Source of the DNA: PGYR01 sp034670025
GTDB taxonomy: Bacteria; Bacteroidota; Ignavibacteria; Kapaibacteriales; UBA2268
DNA length: 64,000 nt
Direction: 5' to 3'
Assembly (NCBI GenBank): GCA_034670025.1
Contig: JAXMOE010000001.1
Coordinates: 930,001-994,000 of the forward strand
A program made the translations under genes and the position numbers. Positions 55,815 through 64,000 of the stretch are shown piece by piece. The first letter of the stretch is position 1; each line of letters begins with the position of its first letter. Below the pieces are notes generated by a model, which saw only the letters and a program-made list of their open reading frames with translations, was not told the origin of the DNA and did no database searches.

Positions 55815-57104
55815 CTACCTTTCATTTATATTTATAGATTCTATGATTTTTTCAAATGTTGGCTCAAAGAAATCAAAATCTTTAGCTGATGATTGAAAGT
55901 ATCCATAAAACAGCTGATTATTTTTTGAAGTAACTAACTCATATAACTTCAACAACAATGAATTTTTATTTTGCTGTGAAAGCGTCAAGAACCGAGTAGC
56001 ACTCCAACCATTCATTGTAAATTTCTTTTGAGAGAGCAAATCATATTGACTGTAAGCTTCCGTATTCTTTAATTGACTAGCCTGCCAAAAGGAAATTAAC
56101 TCATTGGGATCACCTACACCATATAAATCTTGCATATTATAATTATAAGATAAAGTTAATCTGACAGCTCCAAACCTAGAACTTTTACTTTTTTGGGGTA
56201 CAGTAATAATTATTTTATCCTCTCCGTCCTTTGCATGTTTTTCTACAATCCAATGGGTTGGTAAATTTAAAAAGAAGTTACCATCTTTGGAGTCAACTCT
56301 TTCAAATTTATAGTCCTTTGGGTTTTTAAACTCAACGCCTGTGAGTTTATACAATTTATCTCTGTCTCTTTCTGCTAAAGTTTTTTTCCCTAACCTGTCG
56401 TAACTAACTGCTCGATTGTTTAGTGCATCTGCATTTTTAGGGTTATCAGATAGTATTTGGGTGTAAGTATTGACCGCACTCTGATAATCACCACTTTTAA
56501 AATAAACCAAAGCCAAATTCATTAATGTTTGAGAACTGTTAAGCCCTTTTTTAGAAGCAATTTTATATTGCTTTATTGATGCTTTATAATTTTTCTTATC
56601 ACTGTATAGTCTTCCTAACTGATAATTAATTTCAGGGTTCTTATTATCCAAAGACTCTGCAACTTTTAGATCTTCAATTGACTTATCTGTCTCCATCATT
56701 GAACTATAAGCACTTCCTCTGTTCAAATATGCTTGAGCAAATTTTGGATCTAATTCTATAGCTTCTGTAAATTCTCTAATTGCATCATTAACATTACCCA
56801 TGTACGCTTCTGCCAACCCTCTTGCGTTATAATAGTCAGCTACTTTGGAATCAATTTTAATTGCATCGGAAAAAAACACCTTTGCTTCCTCATAATTTTC
56901 CAAAAATAGATGTGCAAAACCAATCTGTCCATTTATATAAGCACTATTCGGATCTTCGATAAGAGCTAATTCAAATTTATCTATTGCTTTTTCATATTTT
57001 CCATTTTTATAAAGGTTTTCTGCTTCATCAATAAGTCCACTTTGAGCTTGTAATAGATTTGTTATAGAAATTAAAATTCCGATAAATAGTAAATATTTTT
57101 TCAT
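55815..57104 (-). CDS. Periplasmic TPR-repeat protein with C-terminal beta domain
   Basis: The 429-residue protein has a signal peptide (LLFIGILISITNLLQAQ) and about seven tetratricopeptide repeats from residue 24 to 265, each about 34 residues (for example YNARGLAEAYMGNVNDAIREF). The last 150 residues form a different, beta-rich domain that starts at NFFLNLPTHWIVEKH, resembling PsbP/LpqN-like folds, which is a guess. It is convergent with the glycosyltransferase gene by 8 bp and has no operon partner. Confidence 0.8.
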   Translation of the reverse strand: MKKYLLFIGILISITNLLQAQSGLIDEAENLYKNGKYEKAIDKFELALIEDPNSAYINGQIGFAHLFLENYEEAKVFFSDAIKIDSKVADYYNARGLAEAYMGNVNDAIREFTEAIELDPKFAQAYLNRGSAYSSMMETDKSIEDLKVAESLDNKNPEINYQLGRLYSDKKNYKASIKQYKIASKKGLNSSQTLMNLALVYFKSGDYQSAVNTYTQILSDNPKNADALNNRAVSYDRLGKKTLAERDRDKLYKLTGVEFKNPKDYKFERVDSKDGNFFLNLPTHWIVEKHAKDGEDKIIITVPQKSKSSRFGAVRLTLSYNYNMQDLYGVGDPNELISFWQASQLKNTEAYSQYDLLSQKKFTMNGWSATRFLTLSQQNKNSLLLKLYELVTSKNNQLFYGYFQSSAKDFDFFEPTFEKIIESININER

Positions 57105-57149
57105 TTTCTTCGTGTTTAGTTTTATTATTAATTAGACAACGGATTAACT

Positions 57150-57629
57150 ATGAAAAAGTTTTTGTTAGCATTATTTTTCCTTTCTCTTACTTATACAGCA
57201 AAATCGGACGTAGGTTTTGGATTAATGTTCGGTGATCCAACCGCGGTAACAGTAAAGTCTAGATCTGGTGGTGCAAATGATTTGATTTTCAATTTAGCAT
57301 TCAAATCACATTACGGTGCATTTCGAGTTGATGGTATATACACATTTAATTTCCCAAATGTAATTAATCACAGAAATTTTAGTTTGTATGCTGGCTTAGG
57401 TGGTGTAGTTGGTGTTGGTGATGGAGATGGTTTTTTTCACGGTAAACACAAACACGACCATGATGGGGACGATAGTGACTTAAGCATTGGTGCAAAAGGT
57501 TTATTTGGACTAAATTTTACTCCGAGTAAGCAATTTGAAATATTTTTAGAAGTAGGCCCACTAATCTCACTGACACCTGGTATCTATACTGATATGGAAG
57601 GATCATTAGGTTTTAGATTTTATCCTTAA
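57150..57629 (+). CDS. Small exported beta-barrel protein with His/Asp-rich loop
   Basis: The 159 residues have a signal peptide (residues 1-18), then an eight-strand-sized barrel that ends SLGFRFYP. The interval 90-110 is a striking insertion: GDGDGFFHGKHKHDHDGDDSD, with four histidines and seven aspartates, which could bind divalent metal. No named family is recognised. It starts a three-gene set with the DUF2807 gene (36 bp later) and the response regulator. Confidence 0.65.
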   Translation: MKKFLLALFFLSLTYTAKSDVGFGLMFGDPTAVTVKSRSGGANDLIFNLAFKSHYGAFRVDGIYTFNFPNVINHRNFSLYAGLGGVVGVGDGDGFFHGKHKHDHDGDDSDLSIGAKGLFGLNFTPSKQFEIFLEVGPLISLTPGIYTDMEGSLGFRFYP

Positions 57630-57665
57630 TTAAATTAACAATTTTCAAAAATAAAGAGTTTATAT

Positions 57666-58367
57666 ATGAGATTAATCACTTTAGTGTTTTTAACAATAGC
57701 TTTATCTATTAATGCTTACGCTGATTGTTTACCAGGACAAGGGGAAACAATAAAAGACAAAGTATATTTTTCAGCAATTCATTCAATTGAAGTAAATGTC
57801 CCTATGGATTTAGTTTTAACTGAAGGAAATGAAGAAGATGTATTAGTAATTTCACAAGAAGACATATTGAAAAACTTGAATATCCAGTTTGATGATGGAG
57901 ATTTAACTATAAGTGGCAGAAAAGAACTTTGTCCAGATAATTTGACAGTTTACATAACTATTAGTAAATTGACATCGCTGGAATTGAATAGTAAAGTAAA
58001 TGTTACTGCCACCAACAAACTAAATGGTGAAGATGTAGAAATTGAAGTTAACGAAGGTTCTACTGTTCATTTAAGTATAAATGCTGAAGAAATATCATTA
58101 GATATAGAAGATGGTGGTAAAGTCACTTTAGCTGGTGAAACTGATGAACTATATGTGCATGTTGAAGGTTCGGGTAATGCCAATACGTCGAGCTTAGAAG
58201 CTAATTCGGTTTATGCTGAATTAGACGGTAGTGGACAGATATCTGTCAACCCAACTGAATCATTAGAAGCTCAGTTAAATGGCTCGGGTAAGATTCTTTA
58301 CAAAAACAAACCAGCTAAGTTAGAGATAGAAAAAGACGGAACTGGTTCGATAATTAAAATGAGATAA
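57666..58367 (+). CDS. DUF2807 (head GIN domain) exported protein
   Basis: The 233-residue protein has a signal peptide ending near NAYA and then a right-handed beta-helix-like body. Repeated short motifs such as EGSGNANTSSL and DGSGQISV and NGSGKILY in the second half are typical of DUF2807, which is often called a putative auto-transporter adhesin. No autotransporter barrel is present, so surface display would need another route. It precedes the response regulator by 3 bp. Confidence 0.82.
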   Translation: MRLITLVFLTIALSINAYADCLPGQGETIKDKVYFSAIHSIEVNVPMDLVLTEGNEEDVLVISQEDILKNLNIQFDDGDLTISGRKELCPDNLTVYITISKLTSLELNSKVNVTATNKLNGEDVEIEVNEGSTVHLSINAEEISLDIEDGGKVTLAGETDELYVHVEGSGNANTSSLEANSVYAELDGSGQISVNPTESLEAQLNGSGKILYKNKPAKLEIEKDGTGSIIKMR

Positions 58368-58370
58368 CTA

Positions 58371-58739
58371 ATGAAAATACTCGTTATAGAAGACGACTAT
58401 GCTCATTTTCATACCATCAAGATGGCTTTGAAATACGCATTGGATAAGCAAATTGCGGTTGATAATGCACTAAAGCTCAATGATGCTATTGAATTTATGA
58501 ATGATAATGAATATGATTTAATTATAAGTGATTTATTCTTGCCGTATTCTACCACTCTTATGAACACCATAGAAAATGTGATTCAAAATAAAAGAATGGC
58601 AAAAGTAGTATTCTGTAGTGCTATGAATATTTCAAAAAGTGATTTAACTCATATCGAAAGTAAGGGGTGGGTATTTTTTCCTAAAGACGATAAATTCCCT
58701 CAAAACTTAAAAACTACGGTTCAAACGAATTTCGCTTGA
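58371..58739 (+). CDS. Single-domain response regulator
   Basis: The 122 residues are one receiver domain with the full active site: acidic pair in IEDD (7-9), phospho-acceptor Asp54 in ISDLFLP, Ser83 in CSAM and Lys105 in FPKDD. There is no output domain, so it would act by protein contact, as CheY or Spo0F do. The sequence is divergent from typical CheY. No kinase gene is adjacent; the sensor kinase at 15882-18074 is a distant candidate. Its stop codon lies inside the terminator stem. Confidence 0.88.
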   Translation: MKILVIEDDYAHFHTIKMALKYALDKQIAVDNALKLNDAIEFMNDNEYDLIISDLFLPYSTTLMNTIENVIQNKRMAKVVFCSAMNISKSDLTHIESKGWVFFPKDDKFPQNLKTTVQTNFA

Positions 58740-58750
58740 ACCGTTTTTTT
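58716..58750 (+). terminator. Terminator overlapping a stop codon
   Basis: ACGGTTCAA (58716-58724) pairs with TTGAACCGT (58736-58744) and is followed by a T-run. The TGA stop of the response regulator (58737-58739) lies in the 3' arm, so the gene ends in its own terminator. Confidence 0.85.
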
Positions 58751-58754
58751 ATCT

Positions 58755-59750
58755 TTACTTATCTTCTGGATTCATAATCTTCCAAAGATTATTCTTCAGA
58801 ATATCTACATTCTTATGAGTAACAGCTGAAATTAGCATTGGTTCTATCTTGCTGTCAAACTTCAACTCATTAATTTCTTGCATTTTTTCTTCATCGACTG
58901 CATCAATTTTATTAATACAAATCAACTCTGTCTTGTGTTCCATTTCTGGATTAAATTTCAACAATTCATTTTTCAAAGTTCTATAATCATTCTCAATATC
59001 TTCGCTAAACGCTTCCAATATATAAACTAATATTTTTGTACGCTCTACGTGGCGTAAGAACTGATGGCCAAGCCCCTTCCCTTCACTCGCTCCTTCTATA
59101 AGTCCCGGAATATCAGCCATAACAAAACTTTTTGATTCTGCTATTTTTACAACACCAAGGTTAGGTACTAATGTAGTGAAGTGGTAATCAGCAATCTTTG
59201 GTTTGGCAGCAGACATAACTGAAATTAAAGTCGATTTGCCAACATTTGGAAATCCTACTAAGCCAACATCCGCAAGTAATTTTAGCTCCAAAATAATATC
59301 TAATTCTTTACCCGGTATTCCAGGTTGAGCATAGCGAGGCGCTTGATTTACCGAATTTTTAAACTCTTCATTACCTTTACCACCTTTGCCACCTTTTGCT
59401 ATTATTTCTTCTTGACCATCATCAGTAATGTCAGCTATTATTTTACCTGTGGTGGAATCTTTTATCAATGTGCCAACAGGAACTTTTATAACCATGTCCT
59501 TACCATTACGACCAGTCATACTGTTCTTTCCGCCATTCACTCCATTTTCGGCAGCGTACTTACGAGCATATTTGAAATCTAACAAAGTGCTTAGCTGTTG
59601 ATTGCCTTTAATGATTAAATCACCACCCCAACCGCCATTACCGCCATCTGGGCCGCCTTTGTTTACAAATTTTTCTCTTCTGAAACTAACGTGACCAGCA
59701 CCACCGTCGCCTGACCTTACTTCTATCTTTGCTATATCTATAAATTTCAT
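58755..59750 (-). CDS. obg: GTPase Obg/CgtA
   Basis: Obg is an essential ribosome-associated GTPase. The 331 residues have the glycine-rich Obg fold (1-158: SGDGGAGHVSFRREK and GGPDGGNGGWGG) and the GTPase domain with GFPNVGKST at 166-174, DIPGLIEG near 211 and the CINKIDAVDEEK specificity motif. The optional C-terminal OCT domain of longer homologues is absent, as in many bacteria. Its start overlaps the radA stop by 4 bp. Confidence 0.97.
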   Translation of the reverse strand: MKFIDIAKIEVRSGDGGAGHVSFRREKFVNKGGPDGGNGGWGGDLIIKGNQQLSTLLDFKYARKYAAENGVNGGKNSMTGRNGKDMVIKVPVGTLIKDSTTGKIIADITDDGQEEIIAKGGKGGKGNEEFKNSVNQAPRYAQPGIPGKELDIILELKLLADVGLVGFPNVGKSTLISVMSAAKPKIADYHFTTLVPNLGVVKIAESKSFVMADIPGLIEGASEGKGLGHQFLRHVERTKILVYILEAFSEDIENDYRTLKNELLKFNPEMEHKTELICINKIDAVDEEKMQEINELKFDSKIEPMLISAVTHKNVDILKNNLWKIMNPEDK

Positions 59751-61099
59751 AATCCTAACTTCTCTATTGCTTCTTCTATTTTACTAACTTTTATTACATT
59801 TAATTTTTTGGGCTCAAAACCCATTTTCTTCACATTTGGTACTATTGCATTACTAAAACCAAGCTTTTCCGCTTCCTTCAGTTTATTTTCGAGTGCTGAT
59901 ACTGGTCTTACTTCTCCTGTAAGCCCTATCTCCCCTATCACAATAGTATCCTTAGGGATTGGAATATTGTTCAAACTACTTAGCAACGACACTGCCACTC
60001 CCAAATCTGTCGATGTATCATTAACTTTTAGTCCACCTGCTATATTCAAAAATACGTCATTTTTGAAGAACATAGCCCCTAATTTTTTTTCTAATACTGC
60101 CAGTATCATCTGTAACCGTTTATTATCAAAGCCAGTAGTTGTCCTTTGCGGTACAGAATATCCAGTAGGAGAAACCAATGTTTGTACTTCTAATAGTAGT
60201 GGTCTATTCCCTTCTGTTGAAGATACTGTGACTGTACCTGGTGTATTATCCGTATTGTTTGATAAGAAATATTCTGAAGGATTTGTCACTTCCGTAAGCC
60301 CCTTCTCGAACATTTCAAATATACCAATCTCATTAGTCGAACCATACCTGTTTTTTATCGCTCTCAATATCCGATAGTTCTGCCCTTTCGTCCCTTCGAA
60401 CTGCAAAACAGTATCAACCATGTGCTCTAATATTTTTGGTCCTGCTATTGCACCATCTTTATTGATATGTCCGATAGTAAATATTGGTTTGTTTAACCTC
60501 TTTGCTAATTGCATCAGCTTCGAGGTGCATTCCCTCACCTGTACAAAGCTACCGGGAGTTGAGTCCAAATCACTCAAATACACAGATTGAATAGAGTCAA
60601 CTATAGCTATTCCACAATCATCACTATTTATTGCATCTATTATTACATTCAGCTCTGTTTCTGCTAATATATTCAGATTCTGCGGTATATTTGTAAGTCG
60701 TTCTGCTCTGTGTTTTATTTGGCTAAGTGATTCCTCACCTGTTATATAAAGAGGTTTTTTGTCAATCAACTCTCTTGTCATCTGCAAAGTAAGAGTAGAT
60801 TTACCAATTCCTGGGTCTCCAGCAATCAAAACAAACGAACCGGGGATAATCCCACCTCCCAAAACTCTGTCAAATTCATTAATCCCAGTGCCGAATCTAT
60901 ATTCCTTACCAGTCTCAATGTCAGCTAACTTATGTACCTTGACATTAGTTTTTTTCTTCAGATTGAGTTTTTTGGTATGTTTCCCCTCTTGCAAAACCTC
61001 GTCAAAGGAATCCCAGCTATCGCACCTTGTGCATTTTCCCATCCATTTTGCAGATTCGTATCCACAATTTGAACAAATATATTTTACTTTCGTTTTCAT
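59747..61099 (-). CDS. radA: DNA repair protein RadA
   Basis: RadA helps branch migration in recombination. The start at 61099 gives MKTKVKYICSNCG, with the zinc ribbon CxxC-x-CxxC at 9-25, the Walker A GDPGIGKST at 94-102 and the RadA-specific KNRYGS motif near 253. The C-terminal Lon-like domain contains VNDTSTDLGVAVSLLSSLN near 367. An in-frame upstream extension to 61141 lacks the family start and is rejected. The gene is divergent from the GT39-like gene by 20 bp and couples to obg. Confidence 0.97.
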   Translation of the reverse strand: MKTKVKYICSNCGYESAKWMGKCTRCDSWDSFDEVLQEGKHTKKLNLKKKTNVKVHKLADIETGKEYRFGTGINEFDRVLGGGIIPGSFVLIAGDPGIGKSTLTLQMTRELIDKKPLYITGEESLSQIKHRAERLTNIPQNLNILAETELNVIIDAINSDDCGIAIVDSIQSVYLSDLDSTPGSFVQVRECTSKLMQLAKRLNKPIFTIGHINKDGAIAGPKILEHMVDTVLQFEGTKGQNYRILRAIKNRYGSTNEIGIFEMFEKGLTEVTNPSEYFLSNNTDNTPGTVTVSSTEGNRPLLLEVQTLVSPTGYSVPQRTTTGFDNKRLQMILAVLEKKLGAMFFKNDVFLNIAGGLKVNDTSTDLGVAVSLLSSLNNIPIPKDTIVIGEIGLTGEVRPVSALENKLKEAEKLGFSNAIVPNVKKMGFEPKKLNVIKVSKIEEAIEKLGL

Positions 61100-61119
61100 T
61101 TCGTAAATTGAATATAGAT

Positions 61120-62337
61120 ATGATTGATTGGAAAAAAACACAATATAAGAAAATTTTAATCTCTACTCTTGCTATTGGGATAGTTTTACGTATAGCGAGT
61201 GTAATAGTATTGGGTCAAGAGAACCAAAATACTTGGGAATACGGCACCATAGCTGAGAACTTAGCAAATGGTAAAGGGTATTCATTCTATTATTTCGATG
61301 GTATTAATATAGAGTCCGAATACAGAGATGATAAAACTCCTGCACCCTCAGCTTATATGGCACCGGGCTATGTACTTACTCTTTACTTCTTTAAAATAAT
61401 AAGTAATGACAGTACTTACAAATTATCAGTCTTCTTTTTTAACTTAGTATTGTTTTCAATCACGGTCTTGCTGCTATTCAACTTCACGTCTTGGCTTACA
61501 AATGACAAAGTTGCACTCTTTGCAATAGCACTATACTGCTTAATCCCAGAGTTTATATATACTACCTACTCACTTGGTGCTACTCAGCTCTATCACTTTT
61601 TTATAATAGCAATATTCTATTTGGCATTAGTTAAGACTAAGAGTAATCCAATATATTTAGCTGTCATATTTGGCATTGCTATTCTATTTAGATTTGAATT
61701 GATATTATTACTCCTTTTTTTTATAGCATTTTATATTTACAAAAAAGAAGTAAAAAAAGCTATTTTATTAATTATCATCCCTGCTCTTTTTCTTTCACCG
61801 TGGATAGTTAGAAATCATATAGTATTCGATGAATTTATTCCAACCTCAACGACTGGTGGACTTAATTTATTCAGAGGGAATAATAATGTCATTATAGGTG
61901 GATGGCATAATTTTGAAACATTGGACAAAGTTAGAAGCTACGATGGCGATAAAGATATGATAGAATTATATCTTAACGATATGTATAAAGAAGAAGCACT
62001 TGATTATATAACAGAAGATATTGGAAGATCAACATTAAATTTTGGAAAGAAATTCTTCTTCTTTTGGGTGTTAAACCCCAATGAGGAGGAAAGCACCAAT
62101 ATGGTCTATATCATTCCTTGGTTTCTACTATTATCGTTGGGTGTGGTTGGGTTTTACAAGACAAAAGATAAAAATAGTTTAATAAAACTATATTTTATAT
62201 ATCACACTACTTTAGCTATTGTATTTATTCCGTTGCTTAGATACCAGAGTATGATGAAAATAATGTTGATTCCATTTGCAGCTTACGGGATATACCAACT
62301 AATGAACACCAATAAAAGAGGAGTAAGTTTTACTTAA
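61120..62337 (+). CDS. GT39-like membrane glycosyltransferase
   Basis: From the ATG at 61120 the protein has 405 residues and about ten membrane helices. After the first helix the loop carries an acidic residue in QNTWEYGTIAENLANGKGY, as in GT39/ArnT-like enzymes that use polyprenyl-phosphate sugars as donors. The donor and acceptor here are unknown. The mannosyl- and aminoarabinose-transfer members of the family do similar chemistry. An extension to 61027 overlaps radA and is rejected. It is convergent with ftsY (4-bp overlap of stops). Confidence 0.82.
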   Translation: MIDWKKTQYKKILISTLAIGIVLRIASVIVLGQENQNTWEYGTIAENLANGKGYSFYYFDGINIESEYRDDKTPAPSAYMAPGYVLTLYFFKIISNDSTYKLSVFFFNLVLFSITVLLLFNFTSWLTNDKVALFAIALYCLIPEFIYTTYSLGATQLYHFFIIAIFYLALVKTKSNPIYLAVIFGIAILFRFELILLLLFFIAFYIYKKEVKKAILLIIIPALFLSPWIVRNHIVFDEFIPTSTTGGLNLFRGNNNVIIGGWHNFETLDKVRSYDGDKDMIELYLNDMYKEEALDYITEDIGRSTLNFGKKFFFFWVLNPNEEESTNMVYIIPWFLLLSLGVVGFYKTKDKNSLIKLYFIYHTTLAIVFIPLLRYQSMMKIMLIPFAAYGIYQLMNTNKRGVSFT

Positions 62338-63413
62338 ATAAAAGTTTCTTCACCTGTTTCAGAACCGAATAGTGCTTCAACATACTTGATTGCGTCGAAT
62401 GGTTGGAGGTCAGTAATCTTTTCACCAACACCAATATACTTAACTGGAATCTTCAACTGATCAGAAATAGCTATTACAATCCCACCTTTAGCAGTACCGT
62501 CTAACTTAGTAAGGACAATACCACTTATTGGTGCTACCTTAGAAAACTCCCTTGCTTGTTGGAGAGCATTTTGACCAGTAGTACCATCTAAAACTAAGAA
62601 TATTTCGTTCGGTGCATCTTCTCTGTGTTTTTTCATTACACGGCTCATTTTTTCTAACTCATTCATTAGATTAACTTTGTTGTGCAATCTGCCAGCCGTG
62701 TCAATTATTACTACATCACTGCCTTTTTCTAATGCGTCTGCCATAGTTTCATAAGCAACAGCAGAAGGGTCAGACCCCTTAGCTTTTTGAATAATATCAA
62801 CATTTGCTCTTTGTGCCCAAACTTCTAACTGCTCATTTGCAGCAGCACGGAAAGTATCGGCTGCACCTATTACAACATTCTTTCCAGCATTTTTATAATT
62901 GAAAGCTAACTTGCCAATGGTAGTTGTTTTTCCAGCTCCGTTTACGCCAATAACCATAATCGAATGTGGCTTTTTAGTATCGTCTATCTGGTATGTTCTA
63001 TCATTTTCTGCCGTGTCGGAAGTAATCATCAGTTTGATAATTTCTTCTTTTAAGATTACATATAGCTTCTCAGCATCTTCAAAATTTTCTTTCTTTACTC
63101 TTTCATTGAGCTTGTTTATTAGCTTTTCAGAAGTATCGACCCCAATATCAGAAGTGATTAATATTTCTTCAATCTCATCTAAAAGTGCTTGGTCTATCTT
63201 TCTGCCTTTCAGCAAATTAGATATTTTATCAGAGAAAGACTTCTTCGTTTTCTCAAGTCCCTTTTTTAGCCGATTAAAACCAATTGCTTCAGATGTTTTC
63301 CCAACAGCTTCTGTTGTTCGCTCTACCGTCTTTTCAACAGCTTCTGTTGTTTTTTCAACCGTTCTTTCAACGGTCTCAGTTACTTTTTTCTTAAACTTAT
63401 CGAAGAAACCCAT
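62334..63413 (-). CDS. ftsY: Signal recognition particle receptor FtsY
   Basis: FtsY docks SRP-ribosome complexes at the membrane. The 359 residues contain the NG domain: GVNGAGKT at 156-163, DTFRAAANEQLEVW, DTAGR near 243 and TKLDGTAKGG near 305. The N-terminal region is unusual: residues 11-44 are near-repeats such as TVERTVEKTTEAVEKT, a highly charged coiled coil replacing the acidic A domain of E. coli. The gene follows pgsA by 9 bp. Confidence 0.97.
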   Translation of the reverse strand: MGFFDKFKKKVTETVERTVEKTTEAVEKTVERTTEAVGKTSEAIGFNRLKKGLEKTKKSFSDKISNLLKGRKIDQALLDEIEEILITSDIGVDTSEKLINKLNERVKKENFEDAEKLYVILKEEIIKLMITSDTAENDRTYQIDDTKKPHSIMVIGVNGAGKTTTIGKLAFNYKNAGKNVVIGAADTFRAAANEQLEVWAQRANVDIIQKAKGSDPSAVAYETMADALEKGSDVVIIDTAGRLHNKVNLMNELEKMSRVMKKHREDAPNEIFLVLDGTTGQNALQQAREFSKVAPISGIVLTKLDGTAKGGIVIAISDQLKIPVKYIGVGEKITDLQPFDAIKYVEALFGSETGEETFI

Positions 63414-63422
63414 AATTCTATC

Positions 63423-63947
63423 TTATTTAGATTTTAATAATTTGTACGCACTATATATGTAAATTACAAAAGATAATACAAATGCACCTGCTGCAATTGC
63501 AGAACCATAAGTATAAAACCCATCTAATTTAAGTAGAATACCAATAAGGACTATTGCTGCTATGTTTACAGCACCCTTCCCTACTAAGTTTGATGCCATC
63601 ACGATACCAGTTTTATTCTTAACATATATTCCACCAAGGAATATTAGAATATCCCTTGCAACAATAACAACAGCCAAATAGACAGGTATCATTCCTAATA
63701 CAATCATTATAACTGCGGCTGTACCAAAGAATAATTTATCTGCCAGTGGATCCAATACCTTTCCAAAATCTGATATTTCTCCCCTGCTTCTTGCAAAGTA
63801 TCCGTCGAGATAATCTGATATAAATGCCAACACACTTATAATTATTACTGCACTTATATTATTATTAATTAAATAATAAGCCAAAGGAACTGCCATTGCA
63901 ATCCTCAAAATGCTAATATTATTCGATATATTGAATTTAATCTGCAA
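63423..63947 (-). CDS. pgsA: CDP-diacylglycerol-glycerol-3-phosphate phosphatidyltransferase
   Basis: The enzyme makes phosphatidylglycerophosphate for anionic phospholipids. The 174 residues have about five membrane helices and an exact CDP-alcohol transferase signature D-G-x2-A-R-x8-G-x3-D-x3-D at 48-70 (D48, G49, A52, R53, G62, D66, D70). PssA and Pgs2 share this signature; the size and the LAYYLINNN opening favour PgsA. It lies two bases after the partial gene at the window edge. Confidence 0.88.
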   Translation of the reverse strand: MQIKFNISNNISILRIAMAVPLAYYLINNNISAVIIISVLAFISDYLDGYFARSRGEISDFGKVLDPLADKLFFGTAAVIMIVLGMIPVYLAVVIVARDILIFLGGIYVKNKTGIVMASNLVGKGAVNIAAIVLIGILLKLDGFYTYGSAIAAGAFVLSFVIYIYSAYKLLKSK

Positions 63948-63949
63948 AT

Positions 63950-64000
63950 CTAATTATTGATATTCTTAAAAAAATTAACAGTTTTATCTATTCCATCTTC
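63950..64000 (-). CDS. C-terminal end of a probable sugar-nucleotide epimerase/dehydratase (partial)
   Basis: Sixteen codons and a stop are visible on the minus strand at the window edge: EDGIDKTVNFFKNINN. This resembles the last helix of extended SDR sugar-nucleotide epimerases and dehydratases (the common L-E-E-G-I-x-x-T-x-x-W/F pattern). It is close to pgsA (two bases) and likely co-transcribed. Only the end is seen, so the assignment is tentative. Confidence 0.4.
   Translation of the reverse strand, partial: EDGIDKTVNFFKNINN

Noticed and set aside
59808..60377. Open frame of 189 codons on the plus strand
   Set aside because: It is antisense to radA and has no recognisable features of its own.
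61027..61119. Longer N-terminus of the GT39-like protein
   Set aside because: It would overlap radA on the other strand by over 70 bp, and the ATG at 61120 gives a normal cytoplasmic start before the first membrane helix.
61100..61141. Longer N-terminus of RadA
   Set aside because: The family begins directly before the zinc ribbon, and the ATG at 61099 provides this; the extension overlaps the divergent gene.
62899..63462. Open frame of 187 codons on the plus strand
   Set aside because: It is antisense to ftsY; its low-complexity Ser/Val-rich sequence mirrors the repeats on the other strand.

Overview
The window is AT-rich, densely coded bacterial chromosome from a Gram-negative member of the Bacteroidota (FCB) group. 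Three lines of evidence agree. Two proteins end in type IX secretion (T9SS) C-terminal sorting domains (1-588 and 47871-52676), and a PorD-like T9SS accessory protein is present. Lipid A genes (lpxB, lpxK) show an outer membrane. Several genes carry the Bacteroidota promoter pattern TTTG-N21/22-TAnnTTTG. Two genes have strong Shine-Dalgarno sites, which points to a lineage near Ignavibacteria/Kapabacteria rather than Bacteroides proper; that placement is inference. No rRNA, tRNA, CRISPR array, insertion sequence or prophage was recognised.

Layout. 1-7900: the end of a T9SS-sorted protein, guaA, acsA, a TauE-type permease, an HMG-CoA lyase-like enzyme, an outer-membrane barrel and an RlpA-like protein. 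7981-15885: a TPR protein, a DUF3467 protein and a tightly overlapping cell-envelope sugar cluster (flippase, UDP-galactopyranose mutase, HAD-UbiA fusion, DprE1-like oxidase, DprE2-like reductase). 15882-29688 (minus): a sensor kinase, then an apparent operon in the order dnaE, small membrane protein, DUF6588-like, folD, rluA-type, tilS, ftsH, tandem-repeat coiled-coil protein. 29795-33204: lpxB, a DUF374 acyltransferase, lpxK and a lipoprotein of the glutamine-amidotransferase/C26 fold. 33205-37028: a palindromic intergenic repeat and outer-membrane/T9SS-related genes. 37073-47790: PqqB-like hydrolase, trpS, degenerate FmdB-like protein, holB-like, fused 2-oxoacid dehydrogenase E1, purM, glycosyltransferase, DUF2279-like, rodZ, kdsD and a HIT protein. 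47871-58739: a 1601-residue T9SS-secreted protein, an unusual Rossmann protein, a membrane glycosyltransferase, a TPR protein, a small barrel, a DUF2807 protein and a single-domain response regulator. 58755-64000: obg, radA, a GT39-like membrane glycosyltransferase, ftsY, pgsA and the last codons of a probable sugar-nucleotide epimerase.

The most interesting system is 9871-15885. Its last three genes encode homologues of every step from phosphoribosyl pyrophosphate to polyprenyl-phospho-D-arabinofuranose, the donor best known from mycobacterial cell walls. They lie directly behind a UDP-galactofuranose-forming mutase and a flippase, so a lipid-A-bearing bacterium appears to make both arabinogalactan-type furanose donors from one operon. 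Other notable points are two genes whose complete reading frames have no ATG/GTG/TTG start, a protein of four exact-length 77-residue repeats next to ftsH, and an FmdB-like protein that has lost its zinc ligands.
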